Positions 23,930-36,590 of a stretch of 64,000 bases of DNA are shown one piece after another. The position numbers and the translations under genes are program-made. Location: contig DATCLC010000062.1 of the NCBI GenBank assembly GCA_036564135.1, positions 1-64,000 of the forward strand, written 5' to 3'. Every line of letters begins with the position of its first letter. The first letter of the stretch is position 1. The notes beneath the pieces were generated by a model. That model did no database searches and was not told the DNA's origin. It saw nothing but the letters and a program-made list of their open reading frames with translations. This DNA comes from RSA11 sp036564135 (GTDB taxonomy: Bacteria > Actinomycetota > Thermoleophilia > Solirubrobacterales > 70-9).

Positions 23930-25726
23930 TCAGTCGCGCAGCGCCGCGCGCAGGGTGGCGAGGTGGCGCTCGTACGCCTCGCGCCACACGATCCGGTCGA
24001 GGACGTGCTCGTAGTCGGCCGACCCGCCGCCCGCCTCAAGCTCACTCCACATCTCGCGGACGCGCGCCGCGTCGAAGATCTCGGTCCACGCGCCGTCGGC
24101 CGCGATCACCTCGGAGAGCACGGCGGCCTCGCGCTCGCGCTCCCAGGCGCGCCGCCGGTGGATCTCGGGCAGCTCGGAGTCGTCGCTCGCCCTGAAGAAC
24201 GGGATCTCCGCCCAGGCCGGCACGAGCTGCGCGACGACCGCGCGGTGCAGGCGCGCGCTCAGCCGGTCGCGCGGCGCGAGGTCGAAGGCGCCGCGGATGA
24301 ACCCGGGCACCACGCACGCCGAGTAGCGCGCGGTGCGGGCGCCGAGCCCCGAGCGGTGCGGCAGGCGCTCGGCCATGTAGAAGAAGTCGAGGAGAGCGGG
24401 CCCGCGCAGCCCCCACCGGCGACCCAGCTCCAGGACGCGCTCGCAGTCCTCCAAGTAGTCGCGGTATGCCTCGGGGCGCGCCGCTGAGTGCTTGCGACGG
24501 GCGTTGCGGTCGAGCTGGGCGAGCAGCGCGCGCTCGCCGCCGCGCTGCAGCCGGCGGAGCTTCGCCGCGTTCGCGTAGTAGAAGCCATGACCGAGCTCGC
24601 CGCCGTGGCCGGACACCGTCGGCGGCGGGAGCTCCGTGTGCGGCACCTCGGTCGCACGGCGGGCCTCCTGCGGGTTGCGCATGCCGTCGTGGACGAGGTG
24701 GATGCGCGCCACGCGCTCGACGAGATCGTCGTCCGGCTCGCTCTCGGGCTCGGGGCGAAAGACCCGGTGCTCGAACTCCCCCGGAGCGGCGGCCACGAGA
24801 GCGCGCGCCGTGTCGACCTCGCCCGGCACCTGGTCGCCGGTGTTGAAGACCACCGCGGCGCCGCTCGCCACCGCACCCGCCGCCGAGACGCGCGAGTCGC
24901 GCCCGCCCGTGAGCGCGATCGAGATCGGCCCCGACCACACCTCGGCGATCTCGGCCATCAGCCCCGCGACGTCCGCCGCCGCCTCCTCGGCGGCGATCGC
25001 GATCTGGCGCGAGCGTGCGCGGAGCATCGGCTTGCGCGGGCGCACGAGCGCGGCGCGCGGGTCCTCGCTGGAGCGCTCGACCGCGCCCTCCCGGTCGACG
25101 GCGATCGCCGCGCCGGGCGGGACCTTCCGGCAGCCGCGCAGAGGCGTCGCGTCGCCCATGAACCAGCCGGTCGCCGCGAACACGCGCCAGGCGCGCTCGT
25201 CGAGCTCGGGATCCGTGCCGGCGAACAGCGGCAGGGCACCGAGCCGGTTCGACCAGACGACCCCGCCGGGATGCTCGAGCTCGTACAGCCGCCCGCATCC
25301 CAAAAGGTCGTTGCCGAGCACGAGCCGGCCACCGACGCGGTCCAGCGCGCCCAGGGTCGCGGGCGGGTCGAGGCGGCGCATGCTCGCGGGGTCGCGCAGG
25401 AGCGCGCGGGCGAGCGCGGGCGGAGCGGCGTCGATCGGCCGCGCGCCGATCAGCCGGCGCCTCCCCATCGGCGGCGACGCGCTCGCGAGCACCACCTCGC
25501 CGTCGTCGCTCCACGCGGGCCAGGCGCCCGGGGCGTCGGCGGGGGCCCAGACGGCGATGCCGACCCGCCCGGCCGTCGCGTGCGAAGCGACGGGCGGCGT
25601 CGCAAGCAGGCCGCCGTAGTGGCGGCCGACGCGCTCCAGGCCGCGGGCGATCTCGCCCTCGACAGGGTCGCGCGCGCTCGCCCAGGCGAGCCAGGTCGTC
25701 GTGATCAGGTTCCTCGAGTAGCGCAC
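23930..25726 (-). CDS. Asparagine synthase-like protein (ATP-pyrophosphatase fold) lacking catalytic Cys2
   Basis: The 598-residue protein has a PP-loop IALTGGRDSR (about 290) and later AsnB-like stretches (HGGELGHGFYY and DYLEDCERV). The N-terminal half (about 1-220) is glutaminase-like in pattern (GRLVLGNDLLGCGRLYELEH; SNRLGALPLF), but it does not begin with Cys at position 2, so glutamine hydrolysis is unlikely. Such proteins make amide or beta-lactam-like bonds or modify cell-surface or natural products. GTG 25726 is 16 nt after the kinase gene stop, so the two are likely co-transcribed. The substrate is unknown. Confidence 0.82.
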   Translation of the reverse strand: MRYSRNLITTTWLAWASARDPVEGEIARGLERVGRHYGGLLATPPVASHATAGRVGIAVWAPADAPGAWPAWSDDGEVVLASASPPMGRRRLIGARPIDAAPPALARALLRDPASMRRLDPPATLGALDRVGGRLVLGNDLLGCGRLYELEHPGGVVWSNRLGALPLFAGTDPELDERAWRVFAATGWFMGDATPLRGCRKVPPGAAIAVDREGAVERSSEDPRAALVRPRKPMLRARSRQIAIAAEEAAADVAGLMAEIAEVWSGPISIALTGGRDSRVSAAGAVASGAAVVFNTGDQVPGEVDTARALVAAAPGEFEHRVFRPEPESEPDDDLVERVARIHLVHDGMRNPQEARRATEVPHTELPPPTVSGHGGELGHGFYYANAAKLRRLQRGGERALLAQLDRNARRKHSAARPEAYRDYLEDCERVLELGRRWGLRGPALLDFFYMAERLPHRSGLGARTARYSACVVPGFIRGAFDLAPRDRLSARLHRAVVAQLVPAWAEIPFFRASDDSELPEIHRRRAWEREREAAVLSEVIAADGAWTEIFDAARVREMWSELEAGGGSADYEHVLDRIVWREAYERHLATLRAALRD

Positions 25727-25742
25727 CTGAGAGGGGGCGAGC

Positions 25743-27638
25743 CTAGCCGCCCCCGCCCTCGGGCGGACGCGGGGGCACGTCCGGGAAGCGGATCCGGCTC
25801 ACCGTATGCGCCTCGAAGTTCGCGGTCCATCCCGAGTCGAAGCCCAGCGCCACGTCCGCCGGCTCCCTGCCGACCGGCACCGGGTGGCCGCGCACGCGCG
25901 CCCGCGGCCCGTCGATGCGGACCACCGCGTTCTCGCCGGCGACCGCGACCCACACCCAGCGGGCGCCCGCGGCGATCCCGCGTGGGCGCGCGCCGACCTC
26001 GATCGGCCCTTCCCGCGCCTCGAGGGCCTCCGCGTCCACCGCCAGCACGGTGCCGGATTCGTTGTCGGTCACCCACGCGATCCCGTGCGCGACCGTGACG
26101 TCGTTCGGGCGGCCGCCGAGCTCCACCACCTCAGGCGCCTGGAGCGTGCGCGCGTCGACGCGGGCGAGCGTGCCGCCGTCCGGGCTCACCGCCCACACGT
26201 AGCCGTCCGCGTAGGCGACGGAGTTGGGGGCGTCGGCCAAGGACACGGTTGCGTCGACGGCGTTCGAGTCGGGGTCCACGCGCACGAGGGCGGGCTCGCC
26301 CTCGACGGCGACCCAGAGGCTCCGCCGCCCCGCGACCAGGTCGGAGGGCTCGGCGCCGACGGGGATCTCCACGGGCTCCGTCCCCTCGTCCGCGTCGACG
26401 CGCAGGACCGCGCCGCCCGCGCCGTCGGCCACCCACACCGACCCGAACGCGACCTCGATCGAGACCGGCCTTGTGCCCGGCCCCAGCTCGATCCGGCGGT
26501 CAGGGCGGTCGCGGCGCGGGTCGATGCCGGTGATCGTGCCGTCGCCGCGGTTCGCGACCCACATGCGCTCGTCGCCCTGCGCCACCGCGACGGGACCCGC
26601 ACCCGCCCGGATCGGCGTCACCCGCACGTCGGGCGTGGGCGGACTCCCGGGCTCGGGCGCCGTGACGATGATCGCCGCGGCGACCGCGCCCAGCGCCGCG
26701 AGGATCAGCGCCGTCCCGGCGATCGCCTGCCGGCGCGTGTGCCCGCCGAGCGCCTGCTCCAGCGCCCGCGCGAACTCGCCCGCGGTCCGGTAGCGGTTAG
26801 CCGGGTCGATCGCCATGCCGCGCGCGATCACGCGGTCGACGGCCATCGGCAGGCGCGCGCGCTCGCGCGAGGGCCGCGGCCGATCGGCCTTGCAGTGGGC
26901 GACCAGCTTCGCCGCCTCGCTGCGGTTGGGGAACGGCGGGCTGCCGGTGAGCAGGTAGTACGCGACCGCGGCCAGCGAGTAGACGTCGGCGCGGTGGTCC
27001 GAGGAGGCGCCTTCGATCTGCTCCGGGGCGACGTAGTCCGGGCTGCCGAGGAACTCGCCCGTCCCCGTGAGCTCGGTGGGGGCGTCGCTGAACCGGCCGA
27101 TGCCGAAGTCGGTGATATAGGCGCGCTCGCCGCCCGGGCCTCGCTCGATCAGGACGTTGTGCGGCTTCACGTCGCGGTGCACGAGGCCGCGCGAGTGGGC
27201 CGCGTCGAGCCCGGCGGCGAGCTGGCGCACGATGCGCCCGGCCCGCTCGAGCTCGAGCGGGCCCTCGCGCTCCACCAGCGCGGCGAGGTCGTCGCCCGCG
27301 ATGAGGCGCATCGCGATGAACGGTACGCCCCGCTCCTCCCCGGCGTCGTAGACCGGGACGACGTTGGCGTGCTCGATCGAGGCGGCCAGCCGCGACTCGC
27401 GCCGGAAGCGCGCGACGAACCGCTCGTCCGCGGCGAGGTCGGCGGCGATCAGCTTCAGCGCGCACTCGCGGGCGAGGGCGAGGTGGCGCGCCCGGTAGAC
27501 GACGCCCATCCCGCCCCGGCCGAGCTCGGCCTCGATCCGGTAGCCGGCGAATTCCTCACCCGGGCGCAGCGCGCGCGGCCCCTCCGCGCCCTGGGCGGGC
27601 CGGGTGGTCGCGTCGCGGGTGGTGCGCTCGTCGCTCAC
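25743..27638 (-). CDS. Transmembrane Ser/Thr protein kinase with extracellular NHL/YncE-like propeller
   Basis: GTG 27638 gives 631 residues. The kinase domain (about 30-300) has Gly-rich loop LGRGGMGVV (39-47), Lys62, HRD (154-156) in GLVHRDVKPHNVL, DFG (177-179) and APE (204-206), all intact. A single helix at about 315-340 is followed by an extracellular beta-propeller (about 350-610) of roughly six 42-residue repeats (SVWVADGAGGAVLRVD, RSLWVAVEGEPALVRVD). This is a PknB/PknD-type sensor kinase, and the propeller likely binds a ligand. The GTG overlaps the nadC stop in GTGA, so it is coupled to NAD synthesis. An asparagine-synthase-like gene follows 16 nt away. Confidence 0.93.
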   Translation of the reverse strand: MSDERTTRDATTRPAQGAEGPRALRPGEEFAGYRIEAELGRGGMGVVYRARHLALARECALKLIAADLAADERFVARFRRESRLAASIEHANVVPVYDAGEERGVPFIAMRLIAGDDLAALVEREGPLELERAGRIVRQLAAGLDAAHSRGLVHRDVKPHNVLIERGPGGERAYITDFGIGRFSDAPTELTGTGEFLGSPDYVAPEQIEGASSDHRADVYSLAAVAYYLLTGSPPFPNRSEAAKLVAHCKADRPRPSRERARLPMAVDRVIARGMAIDPANRYRTAGEFARALEQALGGHTRRQAIAGTALILAALGAVAAAIIVTAPEPGSPPTPDVRVTPIRAGAGPVAVAQGDERMWVANRGDGTITGIDPRRDRPDRRIELGPGTRPVSIEVAFGSVWVADGAGGAVLRVDADEGTEPVEIPVGAEPSDLVAGRRSLWVAVEGEPALVRVDPDSNAVDATVSLADAPNSVAYADGYVWAVSPDGGTLARVDARTLQAPEVVELGGRPNDVTVAHGIAWVTDNESGTVLAVDAEALEAREGPIEVGARPRGIAAGARWVWVAVAGENAVVRIDGPRARVRGHPVPVGREPADVALGFDSGWTANFEAHTVSRIRFPDVPPRPPEGGGG

Positions 27639-28495
27639 GCGGGCTCGAGGAGCATGCTCAGGTCGAGGGCCGGCGCGGAGTGGGTGAGCGCGCCGACCGA
27701 CACGTAGTCGACGCCGGTCGCCGAGATCGCGCCGATGGTCTTCAGGGTCACCCCGCCCGAGGCCTCGAGCTCCGGCGCGTCGCCGGACTCCGCGCGGGCC
27801 CGGTCGCGCGCCTCGACGGCGGCGCGCAGCTCGTCCGTGCTCATGTTGTCGAGCAGCAGGCGATCCGCACCCGCGGCGATCCCCTCCGCGACCTCGGCGC
27901 CGTCCCTGCACTCGACCTCGATCGGCAGGTCGGGGCGCGCCGCGCGGCACGCGCGCACGGCGGCGCCGACGCCGCCCGCGATCGCGGCGTGGTTCTCCTT
28001 GATCAGGATCGCGTCGTAGAGGCCCATGCGGTGGTTGGCGCCGCCGCCCGCGACCACGGCCGCCTTCTCCAGCGCGCGCAGGCCGGGCAGCGTCTTGCGC
28101 GTGTCCAGCACGGTCGCCCCGCCGCCCGCACGAGCCGCATCGACGTAGCGGGCGGTGAGCGTCGCGATGCCGGAGAGGTGGCAGAGGAGGTTGAGCGCGG
28201 TCCGCTCGGCGGCGAGCAGCGCGCGCGCCGGCCCGCTGACCACGGCCACCTCGACGGGCACCGCCGAGCGCCACTGCCCCTCGACCACGAGCCGGTCGAA
28301 GCTCTCGGCGCCGCACTGCGCGAACGCCTCGGCGGCGGCGTCCAGGCCGAAGAGCACGCCGGGCTCCTTCTGGAGGATGCGCGCCCGGGCGCGGGCGTCC
28401 TCGGGCACCACCGCCTCCGCGGTCACGTCACCTGCGTCGCCCAGGTCCTCGGCGAGCGCGCGGGCGACGACGGCAGCGATCGTCTCCTGCTCCAC
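27635..28495 (-). CDS. nadC: Nicotinate-nucleotide pyrophosphorylase NadC
   Basis: The 286-residue enzyme has ALAEDLGDAGDVTAEAV, ALNLLCHLSGIAT, VLDTRKTLPGLRALEK, NHRMGLYDAILIKENH and a C-terminal GGVTLKTIGAISATGVDYVSVG, all NadC signatures including PRPP-binding and catalytic basic residues. It converts quinolinate to nicotinate mononucleotide, the step after NadA (20.0 kb). Start GTG 28495 is supported by alignment. It is coupled to the kinase gene downstream by a 4-nt overlap. The FIST gene upstream ends 41 nt before. Confidence 0.96.
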   Translation of the reverse strand: MEQETIAAVVARALAEDLGDAGDVTAEAVVPEDARARARILQKEPGVLFGLDAAAEAFAQCGAESFDRLVVEGQWRSAVPVEVAVVSGPARALLAAERTALNLLCHLSGIATLTARYVDAARAGGGATVLDTRKTLPGLRALEKAAVVAGGGANHRMGLYDAILIKENHAAIAGGVGAAVRACRAARPDLPIEVECRDGAEVAEGIAAGADRLLLDNMSTDELRAAVEARDRARAESGDAPELEASGGVTLKTIGAISATGVDYVSVGALTHSAPALDLSMLLEPA

Positions 28496-28536
28496 GCGGC
28501 GCAGCTTAGTTCTTGACCCGGGGGTTCCCGGGACAG

Positions 28537-29703
28537 CTACTCGCGCGGGAACACGGCCATCGTCGCCGTGAAGCTGTGCAGGAAGTTGCGCCCGCCGACC
28601 GGGCCGATCTCGCCCGCGCAGAAGAACCCGCCCGTGGGCGCCCGGAGCGCGTCGCTCACGGCCGTGGCGTCGTGGTCGGGGATCGCGAACATGTGCTGGC
28701 CGCGGCCGTTGCAGGTGAACAGCAGCGCCCCCGCGGCGCCGCCCGCCCCGAGCGCCTGCGACTGCAGGGTGAGCGCGTCGCTCAGGTCGAGGTCGGCAGA
28801 CGCGCCGTCGCGGACGTGTAGGCGCACGGTCTGGCCGACGCGCACGCGCTCGGCGACGGTGATCGTCCCGGTCTCGGGATCGGCGCCCACGATCGGCCGC
28901 ACGAGGAAGTCGCCGCGCTCGTACTCGGGCTTGTTCTCGTCGATCACGACGCCGAGCAGAAGCCCCTCGGCAGCCAGCTGGCGCTCTCGCGCGTCGAGCG
29001 CCTCGATCGCGTCGCGCAGCCGCTCGAGGGCGGGCTTGGAGGCGAGTTCGGCGATCACGTTGCCCTCGGCGGCCGTGACGGTCATCTCAGGCCCGACGGG
29101 AGCAGCGCCCTGCGAGACGCAGGGGATGATCGGCACGCCGCTCATGCAGCAGACGACGGCGCCCTCGTCGACGACCACCCCGTCGATGAACAGCGAAGCG
29201 GAGCCGGGCGCAGACGCCGAGGCGAGCCCGCCGAGCACCGGCATCCCCGGGCGGACCTCGTTCAGGTGCTCGAGCAGCGCGTCGGCCGAGAACGTGTGCG
29301 GGTCGGCCAGCACGACCATGGCGTCGCCGTACTCGCTGGGATCGTCGGGCAGCCCGCCAAGCGCGATCGCGCTCTCGAGCGGCTCGGTCGTAAGGTGACG
29401 CACGTCGAAGATGCCGTCCGGCGCGGAGAGCGCCCAGACCACAGCGCCGAGCCCGTCCTCGATCTCGCGGCGCCCGCCGACCACCCCGCCGGCGCCGCAG
29501 CCGATCAGCGCCCGCGGGCGCAGCGCGTCCTGGGCGACGGCGACGACCGCCTCGCCGTGCTCGAGGTGCGGGGCCCCGACGAACAGCAGGCAGAGGTCCG
29601 GGCGCGTGCCGCCCAGCTCCTCGCGGACCTGCTCCGCGGCGTCGTCGATGGCGGCCACGGCATCGAGGTCCCTCGACACACCGACGGCCACCTTGATCGC
29701 CAT
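28537..29703 (-). CDS. FIST domain-containing sensory protein
   Basis: The 388-residue protein matches the FIST N (about 20-190) and FIST C (about 200-370) domains: LIGCGAGGVVGGRREIEDG, MPVLGGLASASAPGSASLF, GALLFTCNGRGQHMF, GFFCAGEIGPVGGRNFLHSFTA. FIST domains are ligand-binding sensory modules, usually attached to signalling proteins; here the protein is stand-alone. The role is unknown, perhaps sensing amino acids or small metabolites near NAD genes. It lies between a heptad repeat and nadC. Start ATG 29703. Confidence 0.85.
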   Translation of the reverse strand: MAIKVAVGVSRDLDAVAAIDDAAEQVREELGGTRPDLCLLFVGAPHLEHGEAVVAVAQDALRPRALIGCGAGGVVGGRREIEDGLGAVVWALSAPDGIFDVRHLTTEPLESAIALGGLPDDPSEYGDAMVVLADPHTFSADALLEHLNEVRPGMPVLGGLASASAPGSASLFIDGVVVDEGAVVCCMSGVPIIPCVSQGAAPVGPEMTVTAAEGNVIAELASKPALERLRDAIEALDARERQLAAEGLLLGVVIDENKPEYERGDFLVRPIVGADPETGTITVAERVRVGQTVRLHVRDGASADLDLSDALTLQSQALGAGGAAGALLFTCNGRGQHMFAIPDHDATAVSDALRAPTGGFFCAGEIGPVGGRNFLHSFTATMAVFPRE

Positions 29704-29723
29704 ATGCCTACGGTACCCCGTAT

Positions 29724-29805
29724 TGGGTTGGCTACCAGCTGCCAGCTTGCTGGTGGTTGATGTGCGGCTGGCGTTGGACTGGGTCGCCGGTCGCCCGTTA
29801 CCTCG
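29724..29805. repeat. Heptanucleotide repeat element (locus 1)
   Basis: This 82-bp gap contains AGCTGCCAGCTTGCTGGTGG, then TTGATGTGCGGCTGG, then the tandem GGTCGCC pair GGTCGCCGGTCGCC. The order matches the locus at 31.35-31.51 kb almost word for word (GCTGGTGGTTGATGTG, GGCTGG, GGTCGCC units). It lies between the prfB stop (29812) and the FIST start. Confidence 0.7.
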
Positions 29806-29811
29806 GGGCTG

Positions 29812-30922
<1,111 letters not shown>

Positions 30923-30935
30923 GTCGCCAACAACT

Positions 30936-31343
30936 CTACGAGGCCGCGGCGACCGCCTGGAAGCGCTCCTCGGCCTCGGCCCGGTTCTCGAACGGGCGCC
31001 ACTCGCGGATCAGCCCGTCGGCGAAGCGAAACAGCCAGGCCATCACGTCGGTGCCGGCGAGCTCGCCGCCGCCGGGCTCGGACTCGTCCCACCACCACTC
31101 CCGGACGACCAGCGCGAGCACGGCATCGCCCCGCTCGCGCATCTCCTCGACGACGATGTTCTGCTGAACGCCACCGCGCGGGCGCGTCGCCCACTCGCGC
31201 GCCTCCTCGCGTCCCCGCCGCGTCCCCCGCATCCCATGAATCTCAACGTCGGGATGCAACGTCTCGACGAACGCATCGAGATCGCGCCCGTTGAACGCAT
31301 CGATAAACCGCCGCGCCAGCTCAACCTGCTGCATGAGAAGCAT
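30936..31343 (-). CDS. SnoaL/NTF2-like small protein
   Basis: The 135-residue protein starts ARRFIDAFNGRDLDAFVETLHPDVEIHG, a standard SnoaL-like NTF2 cone pattern, and ends with DGLIREWRPFENRAEAEERF. No catalytic set can be assigned from sequence. It lies between the SecA repeat region and prfB, with 13 nt to the prfB start. Start ATG 31343 or a second ATG at 31334 (3 codons later) are equally plausible. Cytosolic, no signal peptide. Confidence 0.78.
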   Translation of the reverse strand: MLLMQQVELARRFIDAFNGRDLDAFVETLHPDVEIHGMRGTRRGREEAREWATRPRGGVQQNIVVEEMRERGDAVLALVVREWWWDESEPGGGELAGTDVMAWLFRFADGLIREWRPFENRAEAEERFQAVAAAS

Positions 31344-31345
31344 TA

Positions 31346-31514
31346 AAGCTGGCAGCTGCCAGCCGCCAGCTTCCAGCGGCCAGCTTTGCTGGTGGTTGAT
31401 GTGGGGCTGGTGTTGGCCCGGGTCGCCGGTCGCCGGTCGCCGGTTGGGGCTTCCGGGCGTGCCGCGGCCTAGCTGGCAGCTGGCAGCTGGAAGCTGGAAG
31501 CTGGAAGCTGGCGG
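31346..31514. repeat. Heptanucleotide repeat element (locus 2), next to the secA stop codon
   Basis: This 169-bp gap holds tandem heptads: AGCTGGC/AGCTGGA six times in direct order at 31471-31512, GGTCGCC three times at 31421-31441, and an inverted set (GCTGGCAGCTGCCAGCCGCC and CCAGC words) at 31346-31385. TTGATGTGGGGCTGG and GCTGGTGG link the blocks, as at locus 1. The array touches the secA stop codon (31515-31517). Units fit the pattern GCYGGNN. Confidence 0.8.
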
Positions 31515-34352
<2,838 letters not shown>

Positions 34353-34464
34353 CAATGAGCAGGGTACCGGGCTGTGCCCAGCCGCCAAGTCCGGCGGGGC
34401 GCGGCGCGCGCGCCCGCGCCGCCGGGGACCAACCGAGCGCCCACCCGCCTATGCTGCCCCTCCA

Positions 34465-35241
34465 ATGACCCCGTCGGTTGGAGCGCACATCTGGGGACGC
34501 GACCCGATCGCGGAGGCCGAGGAGGTGGGCGCCGAGATCGTCCAGCTCTTTCTGTCTGACCCGCAGGGCTGGGAGAAGCCGCCGCCGCGCGAGGACGCGG
34601 CGCAGCTGCGCGCGTCGGAGCTCGGGATCTACGTGCACGCCCCGTACCTGATCAACGTCTGCTCGCCGAAGCCGAACGTGCGCTACGGGTCGCGGAAGAT
34701 CCTGCAGCAGACGTGCGAGGCCGCGGCCGAGGTGGGCGCGCTGGCGGTGATCGTCCACCCCGGGCACGCGGAGGACGGGATCGACGAGGGCGTGTCGCGC
34801 TGGACCCGCACGCTCGAGCAACTCGAGTCCGAGGTGCCCGTGTTCCTCGAGAACACCGCGGGCGGCGAGAACGCCGTCGCGCGGCGCTTCGACGCGCTCG
34901 CGAAGCTCTGGGATGCGGTCAGCGTCGCCAAAAGCGACGTCGAGATCGGCTTCTGCTTCGACACCTGCCACGCCCACGCGGCCGGCGAGGACCTCTCCGA
35001 CGCGGTCGAGCGCGCCCGCGCGATCACGGGCGGCATCGACCTGCTGCACCTCAACGACTCGCGCGACCCGCCCGGCACCGGCGCTGACCGGCACGCGAAC
35101 ATCGGCGCGGGCCGGATCGACCTCGACGCGCTGCGTCATATGGTCGTCGCCGCCGAGGCGCCGGTGATCGTCGAGACGCCCCGCGACCCGGAGGCCCTGC
35201 GCGCCGACGTCGAGTTCGCCCGCGCCGCGCTCGCCGGTTAG
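34465..35241 (+). CDS. nfo: Endonuclease IV (AP endonuclease, Nfo)
   Basis: The 258-residue TIM-barrel protein starts MTPSVGAHIWG at ATG 34465. Family motifs are HAPYLINVCSP, VIVHPGHAEDGIDEG, FLENTAGGEN, CFDTCHAHAAGEDL and HLNDSRDPPGTGADRHANIGAG, carrying the metal ligands (His, Glu, Asp). It cuts abasic sites in base-excision repair and would act after glycosylases such as Fpg at 21.2 kb. It is slightly shorter than E. coli Nfo (285). It is divergent from secA and convergent with HPF, whose stop is 12 nt away. Confidence 0.94.
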   Translation: MTPSVGAHIWGRDPIAEAEEVGAEIVQLFLSDPQGWEKPPPREDAAQLRASELGIYVHAPYLINVCSPKPNVRYGSRKILQQTCEAAAEVGALAVIVHPGHAEDGIDEGVSRWTRTLEQLESEVPVFLENTAGGENAVARRFDALAKLWDAVSVAKSDVEIGFCFDTCHAHAAGEDLSDAVERARAITGGIDLLHLNDSRDPPGTGADRHANIGAGRIDLDALRHMVVAAEAPVIVETPRDPEALRADVEFARAALAG

Positions 35242-35253
35242 AGCGGTCCCGGG

Positions 35254-35601
35254 CTAGGCCTCGTTGCGGCGCAGGCGCGCGAAGGCGCGACGCGTGCGCG
35301 CGCGGCCGCGCCGCAGCTCGCGATGGCGCTTCACCTGCCGGCGCAGGTTCTCGGCTACCTCGTGGATCGAGTGGACCATCTCCGGCGAGGACTCCGCCGC
35401 CCGCAACGTGACCCCCTTGAGGTAGAGCGTGGCCTCGGCGACCTTGCCGTTCGCGACGCGCGGGTTGCGCTCCTCGGCGAGCTCGACCTCCAGCGTCGCC
35501 AGTTCGGAGACTTGCCGTGCGAGGCGGGCGAACCGCTTTCGTACGTGCTCCCGAAGCTCGTCCGTGACCTCGACGTTGCGGCCCCTGACTTCGATGCGCA
35601 C
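35254..35601 (-). CDS. hpf: Ribosome hibernation promoting factor, short form (HPF/RaiA)
   Basis: The start GTG 35601 is fixed by a strong ribosome binding site (AGGAGG six nt upstream). The 115-residue product RIEVRGRNVEVTDELREHVRKRFARLARQ...LEVELAEERNP has the YfiA/HPF N-terminal fold. The C-terminal dimerisation domain of long HPF (about 60 more residues) is not seen; it ends in a basic Arg-rich tail. Most actinobacteria carry a long form, so the short form is of interest. The extra frame upstream runs into comF and is not coding. It is followed (rightwards) by comF, 37 nt away. Confidence 0.85.
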   Translation of the reverse strand: MRIEVRGRNVEVTDELREHVRKRFARLARQVSELATLEVELAEERNPRVANGKVAEATLYLKGVTLRAAESSPEMVHSIHEVAENLRRQVKRHRELRRGRARTRRAFARLRRNEA

Positions 35602-35638
35602 TGGCGCCTCCTTCGCTTTGGGTGCTGGGACTTGGATG

Positions 35639-36289
35639 CTACGCCGCGCGGAGGCTGCCGCCAAGCCCTTCGGAGCGCGCGAATGTGAGACCGCGCACAC
35701 TCGCCGCCCCGGCGGCGCGCAGCGCGTTCGCGCAGGCGCTCAGGGTCGCCCCGGTGGTGACCACGTCGTCGACGACGATCGCGTTCCGGCCCACCAGCTC
35801 GGCCGCGGCCGGCGTGGCGGCGACCGCCGGGCCCTGGCGCAGCCGTTCGATCCGCGAGCGGCCGACCTGCCGCGGGCCGTCAACCCGGCGCAGGCAGCTA
35901 CGCGCGGGCAACCCCGCACGATCGGCGACGAGGCCGGTGAGCAGCCACGCGACGTCGAACCCCCGCCACCGCGCGCGCGAGGGCGCCGCGGGCACCGGCA
36001 CGAGCACCGCGCCCGCGGCGTCCTCCGGCAGCGCCCGCACCATCGCCTCGGCGGCCGGCTCGGCGAGCGCCAGCCGGCCCGAGAACTTGAGCCGCGCCAC
36101 GAGCTGCCGCGCGACCCGCTCGTACCGGGTCGCGCTCACCACCTCGAGCGCGCCGAGCCGGAAGCGCACCGGCCCGAGGCCGTCGAGCTCGCGGGCGCAG
36201 CTCGAGCAGATGCGATCGTCGGGCGAGACCGCGGCGGCGCAGATCGCGCACCGCGGCGGGACCAGCATGCTGGCGAGGGCGCGAAGCAC
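35639..36289 (-). CDS. comF: ComF family amidophosphoribosyltransferase-like protein
   Basis: The 216-residue protein has a Zn-binding PPRCAICAAAV...RICSSCARELDG (C-x2-C-x11-C-x2-C, near the N-terminus) and the phosphoribosyltransferase PRPP loop VVDDVVTTGATLSACANALRAAG near residue 170. ComF proteins are linked to DNA uptake and related processes. Candidate starts are GTG 36289 or ATG 36268 (7 codons shorter); an ATG at 36388 would add 33 residues without similarity and overlap a dispersed repeat. comF next to hpf and secA is a common Gram-positive order. Confidence 0.85.
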   Translation of the reverse strand: MLRALASMLVPPRCAICAAAVSPDDRICSSCARELDGLGPVRFRLGALEVVSATRYERVARQLVARLKFSGRLALAEPAAEAMVRALPEDAAGAVLVPVPAAPSRARWRGFDVAWLLTGLVADRAGLPARSCLRRVDGPRQVGRSRIERLRQGPAVAATPAAAELVGRNAIVVDDVVTTGATLSACANALRAAGAASVRGLTFARSEGLGGSLRAA

Positions 36290-36384
36290 GGCGCCAGCGT
36301 GGCGCGCCAGGGCGCACGCATGGCGCGCGGCGTGTGGGGAAAGGCGCGCGAGCCGGTGACTTCGAGCGACCGCGCCGCCATCCC

Positions 36385-36580
36385 GCATCGCAAATGTGCG
36401 ATATCTACGACCCCATCGTCACTATCGCGGACTCGCGAAACCCCCTCTCGCGATTCCGCGATAACTACGGCCCCGTCGGAGAAATCGCGGATTGGGGCAT
36501 CGGGGTCCCCACGAGTCCGCCACAACGACGCGCACCTCCCCGCCTTCGCCGCCCCATCCCCGACGCCCCTGGGCGCCGCT
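36385..36580. repeat. Dispersed intergenic repeat (copy A), about 190 bp with an internal duplication
   Basis: Two partial units occur here: CGATATCTACGACCCCATCG (36409-36429) with following ATCGCGGA, and CGATAACTACGGCCCCGTCG (36460-36479) with ATCGCGGATT. After the second unit the sequence continues as GGGGTCCCCACGAGTCCG, ACAACGACGCGC and CCCCGCCTTCGCCGCCC. The second unit and tail match 52752-52875 at roughly three-quarters identity by eye. It occupies the gap between comF and thrC, where no gene is seen. Confidence 0.7.
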
Positions 36581-36590
36581 ACGCCGCGGT

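Noticed and set aside
36290..36388. Upstream extension of ComF to ATG 36388
   Set aside because: The added residues are Arg/Ala-rich, without similarity, and the start lies in the dispersed repeat.
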